Of a stretch of 36,485 nucleotides of DNA, positions 19,764-27,393 are shown in pieces; position 1 is the first letter of the stretch, and each line of letters opens with the position of its first letter. The stretch lies in NCBI RefSeq assembly GCF_002195995.1, contig NZ_NHON01000102.1, positions 1 through 36,485 of the forward strand, written 5' to 3'. This stretch comes from Inquilinus limosus (GTDB lineage: Bacteria; Pseudomonadota; Alphaproteobacteria; DSM-16000; Inquilinaceae). The notes below the pieces were generated by a model. The model was not told the origin of the DNA. It worked only from the letters and a program-made list of their open reading frames with translations, and made no database searches. The translations under genes were made by a program, and so were the position numbers.

Positions 19764-22682
19764 TCATGCCGCGGACCGGCGGGCGCGGGGACGGCGCTTG
19801 GGGGCGGCCAGAGGCTTGGCCACCGGGTCGGCCAGCACCTCAGCCAATGTGCTGCGGATCTGCGCCAGCTTGGCCTCGTGCGTCACCTTCAGCCCGAACA
19901 CGTCCTTGACGTAGAACACGTCGACGGCGCGGGCGCCGAAGGTCGAGATCTTGGCCGAGGAGATCTGCAGCCCCAGCCCGGTCAGAGCCCGGCCCATAGC
20001 GTGCAGCAGGCCCGGCCGGTCGCGGCCGTTCAGCTCGATCACCGTGTGGGTGCGGCTGGCCTCGTTGTCGACCAGCACGCGCGGCGCGATCGACACCGAA
20101 TGGAGGCGCGGATAGCTGCGGTGCCGCCGCTCCAGCTCCGCCGACATCTTCATCTCGCCGGACAGGCTGCGCTCGATCGAGACCTTGACCCGGGCCAGCT
20201 TCTCCGGCGCGTCGAAGGCGCCGCCCTCGACCGCGTCCTGCACCAGGAAGGTGTCAAGCGCCATGCCGTCGGCGAAGGTGAAGATCTTGGCCTCGACGAT
20301 GGTGCCGCCGGAGACGGCGATGGCGCCGGCCAGGCGCGAGAACAGGCCGGGATGGTCGGCGGTGTGGATGGTCAGCTCGGCCACCGTGCGCTTCTGGTCG
20401 ACCTGGATGTCGATCGCCAGCGGCTCGCCCTCCGCCTCCGCCGCGCGCACCAGCCGGGCGTGGCGGGCCTGGGTGGCGCCATCGAAGGCCAGCCAGTAGG
20501 CGCGGCTGGCCTTGCCGAGATAGGCCTCGACCGCGGCCGGCGGCCAGTCCGCCAGCGCCTGGCGCAGCAGGTCCTTGGCCTGGTCGACCCGATGCTCGAC
20601 CCCGACCGCCTCGTCGGCGCCGGACAGGCGCTCATCGGCGCGGTGATACAGCTCGGCCATCAGCGTCGCCTTCCAGGCGGTCCAGCGGCCGGGGCCGACG
20701 GCGCTGATATCGGCCGCGGTCAGCATCAGCAGCAGGCGCAGCCGCTCCGGGCTCTCCACCGCCGCGGCGAAGTCCTGCACCGTCTTCTCGTCCTCGATGT
20801 CGCGCTTGAAGGCGGTGTCGCTGAGCAGCAGGTGCCAGCGCACCAGCCACTGCGCCGTCTCGGTCTCCTCCGGCGTCAGGCCGAAGCGCGGCCCCAGCTT
20901 GCGCACCACCCGCGCGCCCAGGATCGAATGGTCGCCGCCGCGGCCCTTGGCGATGTCGTGGCACAGGAGCGCGACGTAGAGCGCCCGGCGCGACCCGGTC
21001 TTGCGCATCACCTGGGTGGCCAGCGGCAGCGTCTCTGCCGCCTCGCCGGTCTCGATCTTGTGCAGGATGCCGAGCGCGAACAGCGTGTGCTCGTCCACCG
21101 TGTAGGTGTGGTACATGTCGTACTGCATCTGGGCCACGACCCGGCCGAAATCCGGCACGAAGCGGCCCAGCACGCCGGCCTCGTTCATCCGCCGCAGCGG
21201 GATCTCGGGATCCTGCTCCGCCGTCAGGATCTCCAGGAAGATGCGGTTCGCCTCCGGGTCGTCGCGCAGCCCCGCGATCAGGTCGATGTTGCGGGTGATC
21301 AGCTTCAGCGCCGCCGGATGGATGTCGAGGTCGCGCGCCTGCGCCACCCGGAACAGCCGGATGATGTCGACCGGATGCTCGCGGATCTGCTTCTCGCCGG
21401 CCAGGCTGACGCGGTCGCCGTCCAGCGGCAGCCCGTCGACCAGCGGCGCCGCGAAGCCCAGGAAGGCCAGGCCCCGCTTCGGCCGGCGCTGGCTTTCCGC
21501 CTCCAGCGCCGCGCAGAAGATGCGGGTCAGGTTGCCGACCTCCTTGGCCACCAGGAAATAGTGCTTCATCAGCCGCTCGACGCCCTTGGCGCCGGCATGG
21601 TCGGTGTAGCCGGCGACGCGCGCCAGCTCCGGCTGCAGGTCGAAGGTCAGGCGGTCCTCGGCCCGGCCGGTCAAATAGTGCAGGTGGCAGCGCACCGCGA
21701 GGAGGAAGCTTTCCGACCGGCGGAAGCGCCGCGCCTCCTCCGTCGTCAGCACGCCCTTGGCGACCAGGCCGTCGACGTCGTCGACCTGGTAGAGGTACTT
21801 GCCGATCCAGAACAGCGTCTGCAGGTCGCGCAGGCCGCCCTTGCCCTCCTTCACATTGGGCTCCAGCACATAGCGGCTGTCGCCCATGCGGCGGTGGCGG
21901 GCGTCGCGCTCGGCCAGCTTGGCCTCGGTGAAGGCGGCGCCGGTGCCGGCCGCCACCTCCTCGACGAAGCGGCGGCGCAGCGTGTCGTAGAGCGAAGGCT
22001 CGCCCCACAAGAGCCGCGTCTCCATCAGGCTGGTGCAGATGGTGGTGTCGCTGCGGGCCAGGCGCAGGCTGTCATCGACCGAGCGCACGGAGTGGCCGAC
22101 CTTCAGCCCGAGGTCCCACAGCAGGTAGAGCATGTACTCCACCACCTGCTCGACCCGCGGGTTGCGCTTGTAGGGCAGCAGGAACAGGAGGTCGATGTCG
22201 GAGAAGGGCGCCAGCTCGCCGCGGCCGTAGCCGCCGACCGCGGCGACGGCGAAGCGCTCGCCCACCGTCGGGTTCGACACCGGGAACAGCCGCGACACGG
22301 TCAGTGAGGCCAGCCCGCCGATCAGCACATCCATCAGATAGGCGGATTCGGCGACGCAGGCATCGGCCGTCCCCACCTCCTCGACGAAGCGGCGGCGGAT
22401 CACGGCGCGTCCGGCCGCCAGCGTCTCGCGCAGCGCCGCCAGGATCTCGGCCCGCTGCCCCTGCGCGTCGCCCTTGTCCGCCGCCCCGTTCAGCCGCCGC
22501 TCCAGCGCCGCCGGGTCGACGATGTCGAGCGGCGCCTGGATGGTCTGGCCATGCCAGGTCTCGGCCAGCACCGGAGCCATGGACGCCGGCGCCGCGGCGG
22601 CGGCGCCATAGGGCAGCAGGCGGCGGAGGCGGCCCCGGAGGCCGGGACGGGCGCCAATGGGCGATGCGGTCTCGTCGGGCAT
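19764..22682 (-). CDS. glnD: [Protein-PII] uridylyltransferase/uridylyl-removing enzyme
   Basis: 972 residues, slightly longer than the family average of 890-950. Nucleotidyltransferase domain: GGYGRGELAPFSDIDLLFL at about 150-168, with the catalytic Asp pair in SDID. HD domain: ALLCHDIAKGRGGDHS near residue 575, for UMP removal. Two C-terminal ACT domains: TIHTADHPGLFSRLAGAI (about 765) and VIELNGRDRPGLLHAMGRAL (about 877), which sense glutamine. It modifies PII proteins GlnB/GlnK and so relays nitrogen status. I start at the ATG at 22682 (MPDETAS), 8 bases after the mutS stop; the open frame to 23057 overlaps mutS and is rejected. The mutS-glnD order is common in alphaproteobacteria, so co-transcription is likely. 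Confidence 0.95.
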   Translation of the reverse strand: MPDETASPIGARPGLRGRLRRLLPYGAAAAAPASMAPVLAETWHGQTIQAPLDIVDPAALERRLNGAADKGDAQGQRAEILAALRETLAAGRAVIRRRFVEEVGTADACVAESAYLMDVLIGGLASLTVSRLFPVSNPTVGERFAVAAVGGYGRGELAPFSDIDLLFLLPYKRNPRVEQVVEYMLYLLWDLGLKVGHSVRSVDDSLRLARSDTTICTSLMETRLLWGEPSLYDTLRRRFVEEVAAGTGAAFTEAKLAERDARHRRMGDSRYVLEPNVKEGKGGLRDLQTLFWIGKYLYQVDDVDGLVAKGVLTTEEARRFRRSESFLLAVRCHLHYLTGRAEDRLTFDLQPELARVAGYTDHAGAKGVERLMKHYFLVAKEVGNLTRIFCAALEAESQRRPKRGLAFLGFAAPLVDGLPLDGDRVSLAGEKQIREHPVDIIRLFRVAQARDLDIHPAALKLITRNIDLIAGLRDDPEANRIFLEILTAEQDPEIPLRRMNEAGVLGRFVPDFGRVVAQMQYDMYHTYTVDEHTLFALGILHKIETGEAAETLPLATQVMRKTGSRRALYVALLCHDIAKGRGGDHSILGARVVRKLGPRFGLTPEETETAQWLVRWHLLLSDTAFKRDIEDEKTVQDFAAAVESPERLRLLLMLTAADISAVGPGRWTAWKATLMAELYHRADERLSGADEAVGVEHRVDQAKDLLRQALADWPPAAVEAYLGKASRAYWLAFDGATQARHARLVRAAEAEGEPLAIDIQVDQKRTVAELTIHTADHPGLFSRLAGAIAVSGGTIVEAKIFTFADGMALDTFLVQDAVEGGAFDAPEKLARVKVSIERSLSGEMKMSAELERRHRSYPRLHSVSIAPRVLVDNEASRTHTVIELNGRDRPGLLHAMGRALTGLGLQISSAKISTFGARAVDVFYVKDVFGLKVTHEAKLAQIRSTLAEVLADPVAKPLAAPKRRPRARRSAA

Positions 22683-22690
22683 GATTTGTC

Positions 22691-25378
22691 TTAAATGAGC
22701 AAGGCCTTCAGAGCATACAACCGTTCGAGCGCTTCGCGCGGGGTCATCGCATCGGGGTCGAGCCCGGCGATCGCGGTCTCGAGCTCGGACGGGCCGGCAG
22801 GCGCCTCCGCCACCGCGACCGGCCGCGCCGCCGCGGCCGAGAACAGCGGCAGGTCGTCGACCAGCCGGGCGACGCTGCGGCCCTCCTTGCCCGCCTCCAG
22901 CGCCTCCAGCACCTCCTGCGCCCGGCCGACCACGGCGGCGGGCAGCCCGGCCAGCCGGGCGACATGGATGCCGTAGGAGCGGTCGGCCGTGCCCGGCGCG
23001 ACCTCGTGCAGGAAGACGATGTCGCCCTGCCACTCCTTCACCCGCATGGTGTGGCATGCGAGGCGCTTCAGCCGCGCCTGCAGCGCCGTCAGCTCATGGT
23101 AATGGGTGGCGAACAGGGCGCGGCAGCGCGTGGTCTCGTGCAGGTGCTCGACGCAGGCCCAGGCGATCGACAGGCCGTCGAAGGTGGCGGTGCCGCGGCC
23201 GATCTCGTCCAGGATGACCAGCGCCCGCGGGCCGGCCTGGTTCAGGATCGCCGCCGTCTCCACCATCTCGACCATGAAGGTGGAATGGCCACGGGCCAGG
23301 TCGTCCGCCGCGCCGACGCGGCTGAACAGCCGGTCGACCACGCCGATCTCGGCCTCCTCCGCCGGCACGAAGCCGCCCATCTGGGCCAAGACCGCGATCA
23401 GCGCGTTCTGGCGCAGGAAGGTCGACTTACCGGCCATGTTCGGACCGGTCAGCAGCCACAGCCGGCGCTCGTCAGACAGGTCGCAGTCATTGCCGACGAA
23501 GGGCCCGGCCTGGGCCTCGGCCAGGGCGATCTCGACCACCGGATGGCGGCCGCCCTTGATGCGGAAGCCGGTGTCGCCGGTCACCTTCGGGCGGCAGTAG
23601 CGCCGCTCGACCGCCAGCTCGGCCTGGCTGGCGGCCACGTCGAAGCCAGCCAAGGCGCGGACGGCGCCGGAGATCGCCTCGGCCCGGCCGGTGACCTCGG
23701 CCACCAGGTCGGCGAACAGCCGCAGCTCCAGCGCCAGCGCCTTGTCCGCCGCCTCGGCGATCGACCGTTCCAGCGTGCTCAGCTCCACCGTGGTGAAGCG
23801 CATCGCCGAGGCCATGGTCTGGCGATGGATGAAGGTGCCGGCATGCGGCGGCTGCAGCAGCTTGTCCGACTGGTTGGCCGAGACCTCGATGTGATAGCCG
23901 ATGACGTTGTTATGGCGGATCCGCAGCGTCGAGATCTTCGTCTCGTCGGCGTAGCGCTGCTGCAGCGCCGCGATCAGCCGGCGGGATTCGTCGCGCAGGG
24001 TGCGGACCTCGTCCAGTTCCGGCAGATAGCCCGGGGCGATGAAGCCGCCGTCGCGGATCAGCAGCGGCAGCTCCTCGGCCAGCGCCCGGGCCAGCCGGTC
24101 GACCAGCGCGTCATGCTCGCCCAGCTCGGAAGCGGCGCGGGACAGGAGCGGCGGCAGGTCGAGGAAGCGCGGCGCGCCCAGCCTTTCGCGCAGGGCCCCG
24201 CCCTGGCGCAGCGCGTCGCGGATCGCCGCCAGGTCGCGCGCGCCGCCACGGCCGAGGCCGAGCCGGGTCAGCGCCCGCTCCGCATCCGGGCAGGCGCGCA
24301 AGAGGGCGCGCAGGTCGTCACGCAACCGGCCGTCCTCGACCAGCGCCTGGACGGCGTCGAGCCGCTCGGCCACCGCCTCGGGGTCGGTCAGCGGCGCCGC
24401 CAGATGGCTCGCCAGCATCCGGGCGCCGGGGCCGGTGACGGTGCGGTCGATCGCGGCCAGGAGGCTGCCGCGGCGGTCGCCCGACAGGGTCCGGGTCAGC
24501 TCCAGATTGCGGCGGGTGGCGACGTCGATCTCCATCACCGCGCCGCGCGGCAGGCGGCGCGGCGGCGACAGCCGCGGCAGCGCCTTCTGGGTCAGCTGGA
24601 TGTAGTCGACCAGGGCGCCGGCGGCCGCGACCTCGGCCCGCTCGAAGTGGCCGAAGGCGTCGAGCGTGCCGACATGGAACAAATCCTGCAGCCGCCGGCG
24701 GCCGTTCTCGCTGTCGAAGCGGGCGCTGGGCTGCGGCGTCAGCCGCATCTTCCATTCGCCGAGCAGCTCGAACAGATCCGGGTTCTGCAGCACCCGCTCG
24801 GGCAGCAGGATCTCGCTGGGGTCGAAGCGGGCCAGGGCCGCGGCCAGCCGGTCGGGCGCCGTCGGCTCGGTCACCAGCTCGCCGGAGGAGATGTCGACCG
24901 CGGCGATGGCCAGCGTGCCGGCGACATCGGCCAGCGCCACCAGGTGATTCGCCGCGCGCGGCTCCAGGAGCCCGTCCTCGGTGACCGTGCCGGGGGTGAC
25001 GATGCGCACCACTTCGCGCCGCACCAGGGTCTTGCCGGACCGCTTCCTGGCATCCTCCGGGCTCTCGGTCTGGTCGCACAGCGCGACGCGGAAGCCCTGG
25101 CGGATCAGCCGGGCCAGATAGGCCTCGTGGCTGTGGGCCGGCACCCCGGCCATCGGGATGTCCTCGCCCTGGTGCTGGCCGCGCTTGGTCAGGGCGATGT
25201 CGAGCGCCGCCGCGGCCTTGACCGCGTCGTCGAAGAACATCTCGTAGAAATCGCCCATGCGGAAGAACAGCAGGCAGTCCGGATGGGCCGCCTTGGCCTC
25301 CAGATACTGCGCCATCATCGGCGTGACGGGGCTGTCGGTCGTCGCGGGGGAGCTGCTGTCGGGCAAGGCTGTCGGCAC
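22691..25378 (-). CDS. mutS: DNA mismatch repair protein MutS
   Basis: 895 residues from a GTG at 25378, a normal length for MutS. The mismatch-reading N-terminus has [16 protein letters not shown] (the F-x-E motif), followed by the connector, lever ([13 protein letters not shown]) and clamp domains. The ATPase has Walker [11 protein letters not shown] at about 640-650, Walker [12 protein letters not shown] at about 720 and the [16 protein letters not shown] block. The C-terminal dimer helix ends [13 protein letters not shown]. It binds base mismatches and small loops and recruits MutL. An alternative start is the ATG pair around residue 21. glnD follows after 12 bases less one stop, so they likely form one unit. 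Confidence 0.97.
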   Translation of the reverse strand: MPTALPDSSSPATTDSPVTPMMAQYLEAKAAHPDCLLFFRMGDFYEMFFDDAVKAAAALDIALTKRGQHQGEDIPMAGVPAHSHEAYLARLIRQGFRVALCDQTESPEDARKRSGKTLVRREVVRIVTPGTVTEDGLLEPRAANHLVALADVAGTLAIAAVDISSGELVTEPTAPDRLAAALARFDPSEILLPERVLQNPDLFELLGEWKMRLTPQPSARFDSENGRRRLQDLFHVGTLDAFGHFERAEVAAAGALVDYIQLTQKALPRLSPPRRLPRGAVMEIDVATRRNLELTRTLSGDRRGSLLAAIDRTVTGPGARMLASHLAAPLTDPEAVAERLDAVQALVEDGRLRDDLRALLRACPDAERALTRLGLGRGGARDLAAIRDALRQGGALRERLGAPRFLDLPPLLSRAASELGEHDALVDRLARALAEELPLLIRDGGFIAPGYLPELDEVRTLRDESRRLIAALQQRYADETKISTLRIRHNNVIGYHIEVSANQSDKLLQPPHAGTFIHRQTMASAMRFTTVELSTLERSIAEAADKALALELRLFADLVAEVTGRAEAISGAVRALAGFDVAASQAELAVERRYCRPKVTGDTGFRIKGGRHPVVEIALAEAQAGPFVGNDCDLSDERRLWLLTGPNMAGKSTFLRQNALIAVLAQMGGFVPAEEAEIGVVDRLFSRVGAADDLARGHSTFMVEMVETAAILNQAGPRALVILDEIGRGTATFDGLSIAWACVEHLHETTRCRALFATHYHELTALQARLKRLACHTMRVKEWQGDIVFLHEVAPGTADRSYGIHVARLAGLPAAVVGRAQEVLEALEAGKEGRSVARLVDDLPLFSAAAARPVAVAEAPAGPSELETAIAGLDPDAMTPREALERLYALKALLI

Positions 25379-25460
25379 GGCAAACGGGATCGGATCGGCG
25401 AAGCGCGGACCCTAGCACGCGAGGGACGAAGCCGGAACGCGGTTGCGCCGACGGCGGGGT

Positions 25461-25738
25461 TCAGGCCAGATCTGCGTAGAGATCCCGCCAGTTCGGATTC
25501 ATCGTCTCGATCAAAGTCAGCTTGGCCCGCCGCGACCCGCCCTTGATCTGCTTCTCGCGCGCAATCGCATCGAGTCGTGCGGCTCACACCAGACCAGAAG
25601 CTTGCAGCCGTGTCGGGAGGAGAAGCCCTCGACGGTCCCTGTCCGATGCTCGTACGCCCGGCGCGGCAGATTGGATGTCACGCCGACATAGAGGGTCCCG
25701 TTGCGTTTGTTCGCCACGATGTAGACGAAGGGCTGCAT
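25461..25738 (-). pseudogene. GIY-YIG nuclease-family protein, frameshifted
   Basis: The first 57 codons from 25738 give a normal small GIY-YIG protein: MQPFVYIVANKRNGTLYVGVTSNLPRRAYEHRTG, then GFSSRHGCKLLVWCEPHDSM. After DSM the frame is lost near 25565-25571. The expected remainder continues in another frame as IAREKQIKGGSRRAKLTLIE, NPNWRDLYADLA and a TGA at 25461-25463. The indel removes one or more codons plus a shift between DSM and IAREK. Intact members are about 90-100 residues of unclear function, related to the UvrC nuclease fold. It is likely an inactive copy unless this is a sequencing error. Confidence 0.85.
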
Positions 25739-25753
25739 CAGGCTGGAAGCCTG

Positions 25754-25894
25754 TCATTGCGAACGCAACGACGCAATGGCGAGGGATTGGCTCACTCCCA
25801 AACCGTCATTGCGAGGAGGCGAAGCCGACGAAGCAATCCAGGGGCCGGTGCGCACCGGCCCCTGGATTGCTTCGCTGCGCTCGCAATGACGGTT
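25754..25894. repeat. Full CATTGC-type palindromic repeat plus a degenerate copy
   Basis: 25801-25894 is a long palindrome. Outer arms AACCGTCATTGCGAG and CTCGCAATGACGGTT are perfect complements, and the inner 44 bases (25830-25873) form a perfect 22-pair inverted repeat centred between 25851 and 25852. A shorter degenerate relative (GTCATTGCGA followed by GCAATGGCGA) lies at 25754-25790. Together they fill most of the gap between the GNAT gene and the GIY-YIG pseudogene. Confidence 0.9.
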
Positions 25895-25944
25895 TTGGAA
25901 ATGCAAATAGGGCTCATCGGGGGAAACGAAGTCGAGGCCGCCGG

Positions 25945-26445
25945 TCAGGCGGCCTCGACTCGGTGCAGGGCGCGCTGCAGCACCAGCTCGTCGCCCAGGG
26001 TCTCGCCGGTCTCGACGAAGCCCTCGGAGGCGTAGAGCCGGCGGGCGGCGGCGTTGTCGGGCATCACGCCCAGCAGCACCCGTTCGCTGCGGGGCAGCCG
26101 GTCGAGGATGCCCAGCGTCGCCCGCAGGGCGGAGCGGCCGAAGCCGCGGCCCTGGTAGCGGGCGTCGATCATCAGCCGGTAGATCCAGCGATGGCCGTCC
26201 TGCGGGTCCAGCGCATGCATGACGAAGCCGACCGGCCCGCCATGCGCGGCGTCGCAGACGCCGAGCGGCACGCACCAGGGCGAGTCGTCGGCTTCGGCGA
26301 TGGAGTCCGCATTGGCGGCGACGAATCCCGCCTGGCCCGGCGCAACGCGGAGCGAGCCGAACACGGCCCGGTCCTGCGCGGTGACCAGGGGAACAAGCCG
26401 CACCGCGGGCGCGGCCGGCTGCGGCGGCGCACGATATGCGTACAT
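25945..26445 (-). CDS. GNAT-family N-acetyltransferase (SpeG/BltD-like)
   Basis: 166 residues from the ATG at 26445, with AGGA 8 bases upstream. Acetyl-CoA binding motif A is RLMIDARYQGRGFGRSAL (the R-x-x-G-x-G/A signature), followed by LLGVMPDNAAARRLYASEGFVETGE, a standard GNAT ending. The start (VRLVPLVTAQDRAVFGSLRVAPGQAGFVAANADSIAEA) resembles the spermidine/polyamine acetyltransferase-like group (BltD, PaiA). A polyamine substrate is possible but not proven. It has no operon partner; the DUF1127-like gene precedes it on the same strand. Confidence 0.85.
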   Translation of the reverse strand: MYAYRAPPQPAAPAVRLVPLVTAQDRAVFGSLRVAPGQAGFVAANADSIAEADDSPWCVPLGVCDAAHGGPVGFVMHALDPQDGHRWIYRLMIDARYQGRGFGRSALRATLGILDRLPRSERVLLGVMPDNAAARRLYASEGFVETGETLGDELVLQRALHRVEAA

Positions 26446-26588
26446 GATTATAGTCCTATCCAACGTCGGATGCCCCGCTGCCCGGGCGGCGACGTGCGGT
26501 CGCGCCCGGCCCGAGGCGAATGGACGGCGGTCGATCTAAGGACGGGAGGCGGCGGAGCGGAACCCGAAGGCCCCGCCCCGCGCCCGTA

Positions 26589-26750
26589 TCAAGATCGTAG
26601 CCCGACGTCGCGTCTCAGATGCTCGCTCAGCGAGTCGGTATCGCGGGGTTTCCGGCGCGGCGTCACGAGGACACGACCCAGCTCCGCGAACGCGACGACG
26701 ACGAGCGACAGGGACGGGCGGAAGGCACGCTTCTCGGTCGAGATGTGCAT
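26589..26750 (-). CDS. DUF1127-like small protein
   Basis: 53 residues starting MHISTEKRAFRPSLSLVVVAFAEL, with a GGAG ribosome site six bases before the ATG. The C-terminus DTDSLSEHLRRDVGLRS resembles the L-s-d-x-x-L-x-D-i-G-L ending of DUF1127 proteins, a family linked in some alphaproteobacteria to RNA turnover and phosphate or carbon responses. The frame stays open to a TTG at 26804, but the ribosome site favours 26750. The N-terminus is mildly hydrophobic. Assignment is tentative because of its size. Confidence 0.6.
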   Translation of the reverse strand: MHISTEKRAFRPSLSLVVVAFAELGRVLVTPRRKPRDTDSLSEHLRRDVGLRS

Positions 26751-27010
26751 GATGATCTCCAACAGATCTGGAGGTGGGAAAACCGTCCGGCCGACAACGG
26801 TCAAGCCGATGGGGTCGGGCCGATGGGGGTCGGACGGGGCGACTCCGCCAGGCGGGATGCCGGGCGGAATGGGGTGGATGGTTGAAGGGCCGATCGGATG
26901 CGGAGTCGTCGGAGGCGGCCCGTGAGGGTCGTCCGGCGTGTCGGCAGCGATCAGGTCAGCGCAGGGAAAATGTCAGGTCGTGAGTCGACGAGAACTGATC
27001 GTGCAGACGC

Positions 27011-27049
27011 TCAGGCGGCCATGCCGCGGAGGTTGTAAGCGAAGGTCAT
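27011..27049 (-). CDS. Possible 12-codon micro-ORF
   Basis: ATG at 27049 and TGA at 27011-27013 encode MTFAYNLRGMAA. A perfect GGGAGG lies 8 bases upstream (27058-27063), much stronger than chance in this gap. It may be a leader peptide, or the remnant of a DUF1127-type gene start, since the DUF1127-like gene follows 260 bases later on the same strand. No evidence of expression can be read from sequence. Confidence 0.3.
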   Translation of the reverse strand: MTFAYNLRGMAA

Positions 27050-27208
27050 TGCACGATCCTCCCTGGAATTGGAGTGGTCCCAAGGAGTACGGGATCGCCG
27101 TTGCGCTGCGCAAGCGGCTTTTCAAGGGGTCGCGCGAAGATGGCGCGGCGTTGCACCGAAGCCACAGTCGGACAGTCAGCGCGGCCTTCAGGAGATCCGC
27201 TTCCTGTC

Positions 27209-27295
27209 GTCATTGCGAGGAGGCGAAGTCGACGAATCCATCCAGGGACCGGTGCGCACCGGCCCCTGGATGGATTCGCTGCGCTCGCAATGACG
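27209..27295. repeat. CATTGC-type palindromic repeat, variant copy
   Basis: Same architecture as 25801-25894: outer CGTCATTGCGAG/CTCGCAATGACG arms and the GGTGCGCACC centre. The inner arm reads GAATCCATCC in place of GAAGCAATCC, and the opposite arm has changed in step to GGATGGATTC, so pairing is kept. Confidence 0.9.
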
Positions 27296-27393
27296 GCTGG
27301 GGAATTCCGAAAGGGTCTTGCCAGAGGGGCTTGACGGTCCGTCCCGGCGAAGGGTCCATTATTCCGCCCGCCCCGCTGCGCCGCCGGAAAACA

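Larger units (their letters stand above)
26751..27393. other. 643-base gap before maeB
   Basis: No ordinary gene is seen here. The recognisable items are a 12-codon ORF with a strong ribosome site (27011-27049, minus strand) and a palindromic repeat (27209-27295), both listed separately. The open frame entering maeB from 26938 is compositionally arbitrary and starts well before the malic enzyme homology. Confidence 0.6.

Noticed and set aside
22683-23057. N-terminal extension of glnD
   Set aside because: It overlaps mutS on the same strand and shows no GlnD similarity; the ATG at 22682 gives the normal protein.
26938-27393. N-terminal extension of maeB
   Set aside because: Open frame is due to base composition and crosses a palindromic repeat; malic enzyme homology begins at 27394.
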